Notes under the pieces: model-generated
Databases searched by the model: none
Seen by the model: only the letters and a program-made list of their open reading frames with translations
Told to the model about the DNA's origin: nothing
In this document: positions 1 through 8,359 of the stretch, piece by piece
How the letters are laid out: each line of letters begins with the position of its first letter
How positions within the stretch are numbered: the first letter of the stretch is position 1
Assembly (NCBI GenBank): GCA_016285185.1
Contig: JAEEQG010000173.1
Location: 1-64,000, forward strand
Source: Spirochaetota bacterium
GTDB lineage: Bacteria; Spirochaetota; Spirochaetia; Treponematales; Treponemataceae
DNA: 64,000 nucleotides
Reading direction: 5' to 3'
Made by a program: the position numbers and the translations under genes

Positions 1-36
1 CTGAGATTCATTCATTACCACGTCCTTCTCTGCCAT
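1..36 (-). CDS. Start of a gene cut by the window edge, possibly rpsA
   Basis: Only twelve codons are visible, beginning MAEKDVV, read from an ATG at 34-36. An AAGGG ribosome-binding sequence sits a few bases upstream, inside the end of cmk. The gene starts 9 nt after the cmk stop codon, so it is probably cotranscribed. In treponemes and many other bacteria cmk is followed by, or fused to, rpsA (ribosomal protein S1), which is the basis for the suggestion; twelve residues cannot confirm it. Confidence 0.5.
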   Translation of the reverse strand, partial: MAEKDVVMNESQ

Positions 37-45
37 AATAAACCC

Positions 46-678
46 TTATATATGAATTTTGTCTAAAATTATCGCACAAACCTGCTCTATAGTCAAGTCT
101 GAAGTATCGATATAATGTGCATCTTCTGCAATTTTTAGGGATCCTTCCTGTTTGTTCTTGTCGATTTCATCCCGTTTTTTTATGGATTCGGCGATTTCTT
201 CCAGAGACAGATTGCTGACTCCCTGATTGAACCTCCGCTTTGCCTGTGCCTCTATCGATGCATCCAGATAGAACTTGTACTCTGCCTCCGGGAATACGAC
301 GGTTGTCATGTCCCTGCCTTCGCAGACTATGCTGATTTTTTTTGTAATCATTTTAATCTTTTTGTTGACGATATGGCGGACATCCACAATACATGATACT
401 TTTGAGGCGTTCAAATCGATTGCGTCGGAATGAAGAATATCTTCCACATCTTCACCGTTAAGAAAAAGCCTACTGTTTCTGTAATCAAGGTCCAGTTTTT
501 CAGCATGATCGATTACGGCGTTTGTATCTGTCAGCGGAATATTGTTTCTGAGGAGTGAAAGAGTTATTGCCCTGTAAAACGAGCCAGAATTAAGAAAGGT
601 TATGTTCAGTTTTTCGGCGATAAGTTTTGCGATGGTACTTTTTCCTGCGCCGGCAGGTCCGTCAATTGCTATTATCAT
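46..678 (-). CDS. cmk: Cytidylate kinase
   Basis: 210-aa CMP/dCMP kinase, which phosphorylates CMP with ATP in pyrimidine nucleotide recycling in the cytoplasm. The N-terminal P-loop GPAGAGKST is at residues 7-15, the NMP-binding NSGSFYRAI segment follows near residue 31, and CEGRDMTTVVFP near 119 matches the family's G-R-D-hydrophobic-P motif. Length is close to the family norm (about 220). The ATG is preceded by AGAGGAAAT, a usable ribosome-binding site, and lies inside the 3' end of the pseudouridine synthase gene (17-nt overlap), so translation is probably coupled. It is the distal visible gene of the scpA-scpB-rluB-cmk run. Confidence 0.95.
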   Translation of the reverse strand: MIIAIDGPAGAGKSTIAKLIAEKLNITFLNSGSFYRAITLSLLRNNIPLTDTNAVIDHAEKLDLDYRNSRLFLNGEDVEDILHSDAIDLNASKVSCIVDVRHIVNKKIKMITKKISIVCEGRDMTTVVFPEAEYKFYLDASIEAQAKRRFNQGVSNLSLEEIAESIKKRDEIDKNKQEGSLKIAEDAHYIDTSDLTIEQVCAIILDKIHI

Positions 679-1435
679 ATTTCCTCTTTTTGCACAGTTC
701 TTTTAGTTTTGTAACTTCCTGAGCGGTAAGTTCCCTGAACTTTCCCGGCTGAAGTGATTCGTCAAGATTGATAAACCCTATACGTATTCTTGTAAGCGAT
801 TTTACACGTACATCGAATGATTCCAGAACTTTGCGGATTTCTCTGTTTTTGCCTTCGATAAGAACGATCTTTAATTTGCGGCTTGAGATGCGTTCCGCCT
901 TTTTGCATTTGTAAAAGATATTGTCTACTCTGACTCCGCGCATAAATTTGTCAGGAAGAATCGGCGGGTATGGGAGGCTCGTCTCAACAAGGTATTCTTT
1001 TTCAAGTTCGGCGGAAGGATGTGATACTACAGAGGCAAAGTCGCCGTCATTTGTAAAAATGATAAGACCTTCCGAATACATGTCCAGTCTGCCTACATTG
1101 TAAAGTCTTTCGGAAAAATGAGGCTTTAATAGGTCAGATGCAACAGGTCTGTTCTTTTCATCACTAAGGGAACAAACATATCCCGCCGGCTTATTCAGCA
1201 GAATGTAGCGTTTATGTTCTTCCTGACGGACTTCTTTGCCGTCGACACAGATTTTGTCGGTAAGTAAAACTTTTGTACCCATCTCGGTAACTGTTACGCC
1301 GTTTACCGTAACGTGACCGTCGGTTATTATCTTTTCGCAGGCACGCCGGCTTGCGACACCCGCATGTGCAAGCGCAACCTGTAAACGTATTGTGTTCTTT
1401 TCGTTGTCATTATCTTGCAAGTTCAAACCGCTCAC
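662..1435 (-). CDS. rluB: RluB/RsuA-family pseudouridine synthase
   Basis: 257-aa pseudouridine synthase of the RsuA/RluB/RluE/RluF family, modifying a uridine in ribosomal RNA. An S4 RNA-binding domain occupies roughly residues 17-65 (RLQVALAHAGVASRRACEKI). The catalytic loop VGRLDMYSEGLIIFTNDG has the RLD aspartate, and the C-terminal GKNREIRKVLE motif is typical. The start is a GTG overlapping the 3' end of scpB by 26 nt with no strong ribosome-binding site, suggesting translational coupling. Synteny scpB-rluB-cmk is common in bacteria. RluB is the likeliest member, but RsuA-like specificity cannot be excluded. Confidence 0.9.
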   Translation of the reverse strand: MSGLNLQDNDNEKNTIRLQVALAHAGVASRRACEKIITDGHVTVNGVTVTEMGTKVLLTDKICVDGKEVRQEEHKRYILLNKPAGYVCSLSDEKNRPVASDLLKPHFSERLYNVGRLDMYSEGLIIFTNDGDFASVVSHPSAELEKEYLVETSLPYPPILPDKFMRGVRVDNIFYKCKKAERISSRKLKIVLIEGKNREIRKVLESFDVRVKSLTRIRIGFINLDESLQPGKFRELTAQEVTKLKELCKKRKYDNSN

Positions 1436-1955
1436 TTTCTGTTTCTGTAAGTTTAGGCAAATCCGCTATGCTGTTCATTCTGAAGAATTTTAAGAACTCT
1501 TTTGTAGTTCCGTATTGAACCGGCTTACCCGGGATGTCTTTTTTGCCGACTTCTTTTATCAGTGATCTTTCCTGCAAAAGACGGATCATGTTGTCTGCTG
1601 AAACACCTCTGATGGCTTCAATCTCGGCTTTTGTAACCGGTTGTGAATATGCGATTATCGACAGAGTTTCCATGGCAGCGCGCGAAAGCCTGCTGTCATT
1701 TTTTTTGCCGTATCTTTCTTTGAGACACTGCCAGTATTCGGTTTTGGGGCTGATTATCCAGCCGCCCGAAATTTGTACCAGCTCAACGCCGGAATCTTCT
1801 TCTGTGTATTTTTCCTGTAGTTTTTCTATGGCTGCTTCAACTACTTCAAGTCCAAGACCGGAAATTTTAGATAATGTTTTATTGTCGAGAGGTTCACTTT
1901 CCAAATAAAAAATTGCTTCTAACAGCGCTGTTTCCTTTTTCAAACAAAACTCCAT
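1410..1955 (-). CDS. scpB: Segregation and condensation protein ScpB
   Basis: 181-aa winged-helix kleisin-associated protein that works with ScpA and SMC in chromosome organisation and segregation. The sequence follows the family pattern: EAIFYLESEPLDNKTLSKI at the N-terminus, GGWIISPKTEYW in the middle, and the second winged helix with AMETLSIIAYSQPVTKAEIEAIRGV and LIKEVGKKDIPGKPVQYGTT (quoted in parts). Length is normal. The ATG at 1955 has only a weak upstream AGAG/AGG sequence. It lies 53 nt after the scpA stop and overlaps the following pseudouridine synthase gene. Confidence 0.93.
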   Translation of the reverse strand: MEFCLKKETALLEAIFYLESEPLDNKTLSKISGLGLEVVEAAIEKLQEKYTEEDSGVELVQISGGWIISPKTEYWQCLKERYGKKNDSRLSRAAMETLSIIAYSQPVTKAEIEAIRGVSADNMIRLLQERSLIKEVGKKDIPGKPVQYGTTKEFLKFFRMNSIADLPKLTETESERFELAR

Positions 1956-2008
1956 CCTATGACTCTTTTGTGTGATGTCTGACAGTTTCTTGTCTTACAG
2001 AAGGACGG

Positions 2009-2770
2009 CTATGCTTCTTTTTTATATGGTTTTATTTTAATGTCACCGAACATTCTGTTCTGATAGATAACTGCGGTTTTGAATTTAACCGCCTCTAATA
2101 CTGCCATAAAAGCGCATACAATATCAAGTAAGTTATCTTTTCTGACTATCAAATCAGTAAAATAACATTCGCCTTTATTTGCAAACAGTTCGCTCATGAG
2201 TGTGAGTTTTTCGTTTATTGTAATTTCCTCATACATGTCGAGGATTTTTTCTGTGTTGTAGGCTGATACCAGATTTGAAAAAAGCTTTAGCAAATCCCAT
2301 GTATCAACCTTTTCCCACAATTCTTCTTCTTCAAAAGGAAGAATCCGCTGGATTTTTTTTCGCTCAACGCTCCATTCAGCTTCGTCTTCTTTTTGTTCCA
2401 TAAGTTCTGAAAGCTTTTTGAACTTTTGGTACTCGATAAGCTTGTCGACAAGCTCCTGACGGGGGTCTTCGATATCTTCTCCGTCAAATGAAACTTCTAC
2501 AGGAAGTAGTGTACGTGATTTTATGTAAAGCAGGTCAGCGGCAAGCGCATAAAATTCGGTAAGGTTTTCCAGATCGGTAGAAACGGCATAATCCAGAAAT
2601 TCCATATACTGTTCCGTAATCTCCGCAATCGGAATATCGTAGATATTTATTTCGTTTTTCTTTATCAAAAACAACAAGAGGTCAAGCGGGCCGTCAAACT
2701 TGCCCAGTTTAAAATTGTTCTTTTTTGTGTTTTCGCCTGTTTTTTCTAATGTTTCCTGCTTGATTTCCAT
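2009..2770 (-). CDS. scpA: Segregation and condensation protein ScpA
   Basis: 253-aa kleisin subunit that bridges the SMC heads. The N-terminal kleisin motif FDGPLDLLLFLIKKNEINIYDIPI begins near residue 25, followed by EFYALAADLLYIKSRTLLP, both hallmark ScpA segments. The C-terminal winged helix contains VCAFMAVLEAVKFKTAVI. The start codon lies 25 nt inside the 3' end of folK, so the two genes are probably coupled. With scpB just downstream, both accessory subunits of the SMC complex are present; smc itself is not in the window. Confidence 0.93.
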   Translation of the reverse strand: MEIKQETLEKTGENTKKNNFKLGKFDGPLDLLLFLIKKNEINIYDIPIAEITEQYMEFLDYAVSTDLENLTEFYALAADLLYIKSRTLLPVEVSFDGEDIEDPRQELVDKLIEYQKFKKLSELMEQKEDEAEWSVERKKIQRILPFEEEELWEKVDTWDLLKLFSNLVSAYNTEKILDMYEEITINEKLTLMSELFANKGECYFTDLIVRKDNLLDIVCAFMAVLEAVKFKTAVIYQNRMFGDIKIKPYKKEA

Positions 2771-3282
2771 AATCTGACACCTTGATCCGGTAGTTTTGCA
2801 AGCATTTGCTCGTATTTTTGCCTGTCTATTATAGATTCGGCAGAATAATTCAAAATCTCAAGCAGGGGTACAAGTACAAACTGTCTCTCGTTTATCAGCG
2901 GATGCGGGATATAGAGAGGATCTGTACTTGTATTTTCGCATACGGTAATATCGCCGAAAAGTTCTATATCAATGTCCAGAGTCCTGGGACCTTTGAAAGT
3001 TTCAAGGTTTCTGTCGCGGCCGTATTTGTTCTCTATTATGTGTATGAGATTGAGGAGTTCTCTCGGAGAGCCGTCATAATCACCAAGAACGACCATGTTG
3101 AAAAAATCCGCCTGTTCCTCCACATACATCGGTTTTGTAATATATATGGAAGAACAGCGAAGTTTTTTTATGTGCTTTTTGAGTTCCGAGCAGGCTTTGT
3201 CCAGAATTTTATCCGGAGTCAGAACTTTGTTTTTATTGCAAAGACTCTTGTTTGAGCCTAAGCCCAGAACTACTGCGGACAT
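2746..3282 (-). CDS. folK: HPPK, folate biosynthesis pyrophosphokinase
   Basis: 178-aa 6-hydroxymethyl-7,8-dihydropterin pyrophosphokinase, which transfers pyrophosphate from ATP to the pterin in folate synthesis. LGLGSN occurs at the N-terminus, and GPRTLDIDIELFGD carries the conserved R-T-x-D-x-D metal-binding aspartates. The family's PHPLINERQFVLVPLLEI segment is also present. Its ATG shares one base with the recA stop (TGATG), and its end overlaps scpA, so it sits in a tight recA-folK-scpA run. No other folate gene is visible here. Confidence 0.95.
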   Translation of the reverse strand: MSAVVLGLGSNKSLCNKNKVLTPDKILDKACSELKKHIKKLRCSSIYITKPMYVEEQADFFNMVVLGDYDGSPRELLNLIHIIENKYGRDRNLETFKGPRTLDIDIELFGDITVCENTSTDPLYIPHPLINERQFVLVPLLEILNYSAESIIDRQKYEQMLAKLPDQGVRLWKSSRKH

Positions 3283-4424
3283 CAGAAGACATCTGCCTTT
3301 GGATCGGTTTTGGGCGGAATTGCGCTTCCTGCCGACATTTTTTCCGTTGCTGCAGCTTTTGCACCTGCCTTTTTGTCAGGTGTCTTGTTTTTTAATTCCT
3401 GACCGGGAAAAAGCTTTGCACGCAGTTTGGTTTCGATTTCGCGATAAAAATCAGGGTTCTGTTCAAGGAACTGTATTGCATTTTCACGTCCCTGTCCGAT
3501 TTTTTCGTTGTTGACCGCATACCAAGCGCCGCGTTTTTCTACCAGTTCGTACTTTACTGCCGCATCCAGCATACTCGAAACAGCTGAAATACCTTTACCA
3601 AAGTAGATGTCCAGCTCAACTTTTCTGAACGGTGGAGCAACCTTGTTTTTTACAACCTTTACGCGGACCCTGTTACCAACAGCGTCTTCGCCGCCTTTTG
3701 CGTCTATCGATTCAATTCTTCTTACTTCAAGACGAATTGAGGAATAAAACTTGAGGGCATTACCACCGGTTGTAGTTTCGGGATTGCCGAACATGATGCC
3801 GATTTTCATACGGATTTGGTTTATGAATATCAGAAGGCACTTTGATTTACCGATTATTGCCGTAAGCTTTCGGAGTGCCTGACTCATAAGTCTTGCCTGG
3901 AGACCTACATGGGAGTCTCCCATGTCGCCTTCAATTTCGGCCTGGGGAGTAAGTGCCGCTACGGAGTCAACAACAATAATGTCGATTGCACCGGAACGTA
4001 CAAGGTTCTCCGCAATTTCGAGAGCCTGTTCTCCTGTGTCAGGTTGTGAAACCCAAAGGTTTTCCGTGTCTACGCCAAGATTTTTGGCATAAACCGGGTC
4101 GAGCGCGTGCTCGGCGTCAATGAATGCCGCTATTCCTCCTGTTTTTTGTGCCTCTGCAATGGCGTGAAGAGCGAGAGTGGTCTTTCCTGATGATTCAGGA
4201 CCGTATATCTCTATGATACGTCCTTTCGGATATCCGCCGATTCCGAGCGCTTCGTCAAGCAGGATTGAGCCTGATGGAATTACGTCTATTCCGGTGGCGT
4301 CGGTTTTTGTTCCCAGCTTCATCAGGGAACCCTGTCCGAATTGTTTTTCAATCTGAAGCCTTGCAGCTTCAAGAGCTTTCATTTTTTCAGATAAATCTGT
4401 GTTTGTTGGATTTTCTACTGCCAT
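3282..4424 (-). CDS. recA: Recombinase RecA
   Basis: 380-aa DNA strand-exchange protein and SOS coprotease. It shows Walker [10 protein letters not shown], the [13 protein letters not shown] segment with loop L1 and the MAW region near [21 protein letters not shown], and loop L2 [17 protein letters not shown]. The ORF track begins seven codons earlier at a GTG, but the GGGAGG and AAAGG ribosome-binding sequences fall inside that extension, so the ATG at 4422-4424 (MAVENP) is preferred. The C-terminal tail is rich in Lys and Ala rather than strongly acidic. No SOS box could be recognised upstream, and no lexA is in the window. Confidence 0.96.
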   Translation of the reverse strand: MAVENPTNTDLSEKMKALEAARLQIEKQFGQGSLMKLGTKTDATGIDVIPSGSILLDEALGIGGYPKGRIIEIYGPESSGKTTLALHAIAEAQKTGGIAAFIDAEHALDPVYAKNLGVDTENLWVSQPDTGEQALEIAENLVRSGAIDIIVVDSVAALTPQAEIEGDMGDSHVGLQARLMSQALRKLTAIIGKSKCLLIFINQIRMKIGIMFGNPETTTGGNALKFYSSIRLEVRRIESIDAKGGEDAVGNRVRVKVVKNKVAPPFRKVELDIYFGKGISAVSSMLDAAVKYELVEKRGAWYAVNNEKIGQGRENAIQFLEQNPDFYREIETKLRAKLFPGQELKNKTPDKKAGAKAAATEKMSAGSAIPPKTDPKADVF

Positions 4425-4507
4425 ATTTGCTACCTTTCCTCCCACTATTTATATAGGTACAAAAATATGTTTTTTACCGTTTTTCACAAAAAAATGTAAA
4501 ATTTTTT

Positions 4508-5584
4508 TTATTTTTTTCCTAAGGGCTGGTAAACCGATTTGCCCAACAGGAACAGCTTGTTGTTTTTTACTGTCAGTTTTCCAAGAATCTGTACCGGATT
4601 TTCTACATCAATCGAAATCGGCAGCGGAATAGAACATGGAACAAACCCGTCAATATTCTTCATGTCGTCATAACCGACAACAAAATCACAGTTGTAGGTT
4701 GTCTCTGTTATTTCCACGTTGCTGACCCTTCCTGACCATACTACCCAGCAGTCCATGTATAGATATGGGTCTGATTCAACTTCTTTGTATGAATAAATAT
4801 CTTTGATTGTGTCAAAACCGGGTTCTTGAATATAATTCATAATATCCCGCGCTTTTTGTTTGATTGAAACGGATGCGTTGGAATTTAGAATCCGGTTTAT
4901 TTCTACCTGTGCCTGATTGTCCTTAAAAGCCTGAAAATACTTTATTGCCTTTGTATAGGAATCGTTGATTTCTGATGTAGTCATTATATAGCGGTATGTG
5001 CCGCCGTCTTTTTCTACGGGGTCGTTTTTTTCGTTCACTGTCAGAGTATACTCACTCAGGTCGGCGCGTTTAGGTGCCTTTTTGTACATGTTTATAGCAA
5101 CAACTGTTGTGACTGTGATTATGACAACTGCTGCCGCAACTGCAACAATCTGTTGTACAGGAATGTAAACCCCGGTTGAGGGATAAAATTCGGTGATTTT
5201 CCCGTTATCCACGGCCTGTGATATGGTTGCCATATCGCTTTTGCGGATAAAGTTAAGGGATTTTTTTACAAGCGCGTTCTGCGGATCTATTTCCTGTGCT
5301 TCAAGATAACAGCTTATTGCTTCTGTAGTACTGCCTTTGCGCAAAAACAACGCGCCAAGCGCAATCAGACTTCTTGGAGAATCGGCGTCAATACGTGATG
5401 CGGTTGTCAGGTAGTCTTCCGCTGCACCGAGTATACCAAGATACAGGTTTGACACACCGAGCATATAGAAAAAATCAGCGGACTGGCGGTATTCCATTAC
5501 ATAAGGTTCCAGTTCCTTAATGAGGTTTTGAAATTGTTTTTTTCTGAACAGAATGTCTGCTTTTTTTAGTTTTGCATCTTCCAT
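4508..5584 (-). CDS. TPR protein with one membrane helix and a C-terminal OB-like region
   Basis: 358-aa protein of unrecognised function. Residues 1-125 look like tetratricopeptide repeats (SPRSLIALGALFLRKGSTTEAISCYLEAQ fits a TPR pair). A single hydrophobic helix lies near residues 145-167 (VAVAAAVVIITVTTVVAI), followed by a soluble C-terminal half. The last 90 residues (CWVVWSGRVSNVEITETTY, VQILGKLTVKNNKLFLLG) have the beta-rich look of an OB-fold, an impression rather than a match. The N-terminal TPR half is probably cytoplasmic and the C-terminal half periplasmic. It follows a secreted TPR protein and precedes recA. Such proteins are common in treponemes but uncharacterised. Confidence 0.7.
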   Translation of the reverse strand: MEDAKLKKADILFRKKQFQNLIKELEPYVMEYRQSADFFYMLGVSNLYLGILGAAEDYLTTASRIDADSPRSLIALGALFLRKGSTTEAISCYLEAQEIDPQNALVKKSLNFIRKSDMATISQAVDNGKITEFYPSTGVYIPVQQIVAVAAAVVIITVTTVVAINMYKKAPKRADLSEYTLTVNEKNDPVEKDGGTYRYIMTTSEINDSYTKAIKYFQAFKDNQAQVEINRILNSNASVSIKQKARDIMNYIQEPGFDTIKDIYSYKEVESDPYLYMDCWVVWSGRVSNVEITETTYNCDFVVGYDDMKNIDGFVPCSIPLPISIDVENPVQILGKLTVKNNKLFLLGKSVYQPLGKK

Positions 5585-5609
5585 GGCAAGATTACTCCAA
5601 GCTATGTAA

Positions 5610-6305
5610 TTACTTATTCAGTTGGGCTTCCAGTTCTTTTATCCTGTTCTGGTATGCCAATATTGCCTGCTCGTATTTTTGGCTCTTCTTTTCGTATTCT
5701 TCTGCAGCCCGCAATGATTCCTCATGCGTAACTTTCAAAAGTTCCAAAAGCTCTTCTTCGCGTTCTTTCTGCTTAATAAGACTCAGTCTGTAAAAGCTGG
5801 CTTCGTATTTGGGGCTGTCTTTGTATTCATCGACAATCGTTGTATAGAACAGCGCAGCGCGCTCGTAGTTCTTTGTATTGAAAAGGGCTTCTGCAATCCA
5901 GTACAGAGCTGACGACGTGAGTTTGTGATCAGGGTAATCCTTTACAAAAGCGTAAAGCTGTTTTATGGAATCATCGTATTGTTTGAGCTGGTACAAGGCT
6001 CTGCCTTTTTGGTAGTTGATATCGGAAGTTCTTTTTGAGTCTTTGTATTTTGTAAGAAAAATGTTGGAATCTGAGAGCGCGGATTTATAGTCACCGGCAG
6101 ACATTTCACTCATGATAAGCCAGTAGAGTGCATCATCAGTTGCTGTGCTTTTGCTGGCAGAGATTTTCTTAAAGTACAGTATTGCCGCATCCCAGTCTTC
6201 TCTGGAATAAGCTTCCAGACCCGGCAGCAGAATGTCTGCAGAAGTCTGTGCAAAAAGCAATGTGCAAAAACAAATCAAAAATAACAAACTGATTATTTTT
6301 TTCAT
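5610..6305 (-). CDS. Secreted tetratricopeptide protein, YbgF/BamD-like
   Basis: 231-aa protein with a clear signal peptide (MKKIISLLFLICFCTLLFAQ). The mature part is built of TPR-like helical hairpins: YSREDWDAAILYFKKIS, YQKGRALYQLKQYDDSIKQL, SSALYWIAEALFNTKNYERAA. The final 60 residues form a charged coiled coil (KKSQKYEQAILAYQNRIKELEAQL). The layout recalls periplasmic TPR proteins such as CpoB/YbgF or BamD, but the order of coiled coil and repeats is reversed relative to YbgF, so orthology is not claimed. It ends 25 nt before the next TPR gene and probably shares a transcript with it. Confidence 0.75.
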   Translation of the reverse strand: MKKIISLLFLICFCTLLFAQTSADILLPGLEAYSREDWDAAILYFKKISASKSTATDDALYWLIMSEMSAGDYKSALSDSNIFLTKYKDSKRTSDINYQKGRALYQLKQYDDSIKQLYAFVKDYPDHKLTSSALYWIAEALFNTKNYERAALFYTTIVDEYKDSPKYEASFYRLSLIKQKEREEELLELLKVTHEESLRAAEEYEKKSQKYEQAILAYQNRIKELEAQLNK

Positions 6306-6333
6306 TTTCTCTATATCTCCAACTTTTGTTCCG

Positions 6334-6963
6334 CTAACTCCAATTCAGATTGCCCGAAAAAAACGCCGAGCCCGAAACTACTATGTCTACACCGGCATCC
6401 AGTACAAGAGGCAGTGTCTGGTTATTGATTCCGCCGTCAACTGAAACTTTGTAATTATAACCCGATTCCGAACGAATTTGTTGCAATTGTTTTATTTTTT
6501 CGACACATTGCGGGATAAGTTTTTGACCTCCAAAACCTGGATTTACGGTCATAATAAGGACAATGTCCGCAAAAGGCAAAATCTCCTGCAGTACCGATAC
6601 CGGAGTTGACGGCACAATACTGATACCCGCCTTTTTGCCCATATCGTGAATCTGCTCTATCAATCTGTGATGATGAATAACATTTTCGTAGTGAAAGGTG
6701 AGAGCGTCTGCGCCTGCCTGGACAAAGCTTTCAAAATGATTTTGGGGATTATTAACCATAAGATGAACGTCAAAAAAGAGATTTGTTATTTTGCGCAGGG
6801 CTTTTACCAGCGGCGGCCCGAATGTAAAATTTGGAACAAACGATCCGTCCATTATGTCGATGTGAACCCATGGAGCTTTACTTTTTTCTATTAAAGAAAT
6901 TGAATCGGCAAAATGAAGATAATCAGCTGATAAAATTGAAGGAGCCAGTATACGTTTATTCAT
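6334..6963 (-). CDS. rpe: Ribulose-phosphate 3-epimerase
   Basis: TIM-barrel enzyme interconverting ribulose 5-phosphate and xylulose 5-phosphate in the pentose phosphate pathway. Family motifs are all present: LAPSILSADYLHF at the N-terminus, HIDIMDGSFVPNFTFGP with metal ligands, FDVHLMV, NPGFGGQK and VDGGIN followed by GSAFF. The track ORF starts six codons earlier, but the ATG at 6961-6963 (MNKRILAPS) fits the family start. No Shine-Dalgarno is visible. Upstream is very AT-rich, with TATTAT and TATAAT next to the ATG, so a leaderless or near-leaderless start is possible, although no well-spaced -35 was found. Confidence 0.94.
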   Translation of the reverse strand: MNKRILAPSILSADYLHFADSISLIEKSKAPWVHIDIMDGSFVPNFTFGPPLVKALRKITNLFFDVHLMVNNPQNHFESFVQAGADALTFHYENVIHHHRLIEQIHDMGKKAGISIVPSTPVSVLQEILPFADIVLIMTVNPGFGGQKLIPQCVEKIKQLQQIRSESGYNYKVSVDGGINNQTLPLVLDAGVDIVVSGSAFFSGNLNWS

Positions 6964-7052
6964 CTTATTATAATAGTACAATATTGTGTAACGGATTTCA
7001 AGCTAATTGCATGCTCTGCAAGAAACTTTTTACCTTTCATGAACAGCGTTAA

Positions 7053-7087
7053 ACAAAAAAAAGACCCGCTTTCGGCGGGCCTTTTTT
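7053..7087 (-). terminator. Rho-independent terminator after the ABC ATPase gene
   Basis: On the minus strand, the GGCCCGC / GCGGGTC stem (one G-T wobble) around a CGAAA loop is followed by eight T. It lies about 20 nt past the stop codon of the ATP-binding protein gene. The reverse orientation has an A-C mismatch in the stem but also ends in T, so weaker bidirectional activity is possible. Confidence 0.85.
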
Positions 7088-7102
7088 GAAAAAACGGATA
7101 AA

Positions 7103-8215
7103 CTACTCTGTTGTAGGTGTTTCACAGATACTGAGTTCTGTGTCCTTGTCAAAGAATTTACCTTTTTCCATAAGTGGTGTGAAGTTAACTGTCTCACCAA
7201 TTGAGTACTTGTTGTCCGGAGAACAACGAGCAACACAGGACTGTGTCTTTGTTGTAAGGAACAGGTGTGTTTCTGCACCCAGTGGTTCGATAACAGAAAT
7301 CTTCATCTGCATATTGTTTGAAGCAACCGGAGATGTTGTGAAAGTAAGATCTTCAGGACGAATACCGAAGTATACTTCTTTTCCGATGTATGCTTTAAGG
7401 GCTTTAGCCTGTTCGTCGGTAGGTGTAACTTCAAAAGAACCTTCGTCAGCAACAAGTTTGCCGCCTTTTTCAACAATCTTTACAGTGAGGAAGTTCATTG
7501 GCGGTGAACCGATGAATCCTGCTACGAATTTATTGATCGGGTGGTTGTACAGGTACAACGGTGAACCGATCTGCTGTACTTTACCGTCTTTCATAACAAC
7601 GATCTTGTCACCCATGGTCATAGCTTCTACCTGGTCGTGTGTAACGTAAATCATTGTTGCATTCAAGCGGTGGTGCAAGTCAGAAATTTCTGCACGCATC
7701 TGAACGCGTAATTTTGCATCGAGGTTTGACAACGGTTCATCAAAAAGGAATACTTTAGGATTACGTACGATAGCACGTCCTACAGCAACACGCTGTCTCT
7801 GACCGCCAGAAAGAGCTTTTGGCTTTCTGTCGAGGAGTTTTTCGATGTCAAGGATACGGGCTGCTTCGCGTACACGGCGCTCGATTTCAGCCTTGTCAAC
7901 CTTGCGGATTTTAAGACCGAATGCCATGTTGTCATAAACAGTCATGTGCGGATACAAAGCATAGTTCTGGAAAACCATTGCAATGTTTCTGTCTTTTGGC
8001 GGAACATCATTCATCAACTCGCCGTCGATGTAGAGTTCACCTTCTGTGATGTCTTCCAAACCTGCAATCATGCGGAGAGTGGTAGACTTACCACAACCAG
8101 AAGGACCTACGAATACTACGAATTCGCGGTCTTCTACAATAATATTGGCATTGTCAACTGCACGAACGTTACCGTCGTAGACCTTACCAATACCTTTGAG
8201 TTCTACTTTAGCCAC
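7103..8215 (-). CDS. ugpC: Sugar ABC transporter ATP-binding protein (MsmX/UgpC type)
   Basis: 370-aa ATPase of the carbohydrate-importer (CUT1) subfamily. Walker A GPSGCGKST, signature LSGGQRQRVAVGRA and Walker B VFLFDEPLSNLD are intact. The C-terminal 130 residues form the TOBE/OB regulatory domain (YFGIRPEDLTF). The start is a GTG with AAGGAG eight bases upstream. No permease or binding protein is nearby, so this may be a shared ATPase serving several sugar importers, as MsmX does in Bacillus. A near-consensus promoter and a strong terminator bracket it as a single-gene transcript. Confidence 0.92.
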   Translation of the reverse strand: MAKVELKGIGKVYDGNVRAVDNANIIVEDREFVVFVGPSGCGKSTTLRMIAGLEDITEGELYIDGELMNDVPPKDRNIAMVFQNYALYPHMTVYDNMAFGLKIRKVDKAEIERRVREAARILDIEKLLDRKPKALSGGQRQRVAVGRAIVRNPKVFLFDEPLSNLDAKLRVQMRAEISDLHHRLNATMIYVTHDQVEAMTMGDKIVVMKDGKVQQIGSPLYLYNHPINKFVAGFIGSPPMNFLTVKIVEKGGKLVADEGSFEVTPTDEQAKALKAYIGKEVYFGIRPEDLTFTTSPVASNNMQMKISVIEPLGAETHLFLTTKTQSCVARCSPDNKYSIGETVNFTPLMEKGKFFDKDTELSICETPTTE

Positions 8216-8249
8216 TTTTAGGACTCCTTAGAATTATTTTATAAAAGAT

Positions 8250-8278
8250 ATTTTATTTCATAAAAAAAGAACTGTCAA
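8250..8278 (-). promoter_or_regulatory. Sigma70-type promoter of the ABC ATPase gene
   Basis: On the minus strand, a consensus TTGACA (8273-8278) is separated by 17 bp from TAAAAT (8250-8255). A leader of about 28 nt with an AAGGAG ribosome-binding site follows. This is one of the best promoter matches in the window and suggests strong constitutive expression. Confidence 0.85.
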
Positions 8279-8324
8279 ATTATTTTTGCGGTTTTCAATA
8301 CAAAAAGCCCCTTTTTATACCAGT

Positions 8325-8353
8325 TTGTAATTTTGAAGAAAGCTTGTTAAAAT
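8325..8353 (+). promoter_or_regulatory. Predicted leaderless promoter of the DUF1538 gene
   Basis: TTGTAA, 17 bp, then TAAAAT, which ends 6 nt before the ATG at 8360. No Shine-Dalgarno lies upstream of that ATG. With the usual spacing the transcript would start at or within a base or two of the start codon. Confidence 0.6.
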
Positions 8354-8359
8354 ATCGGT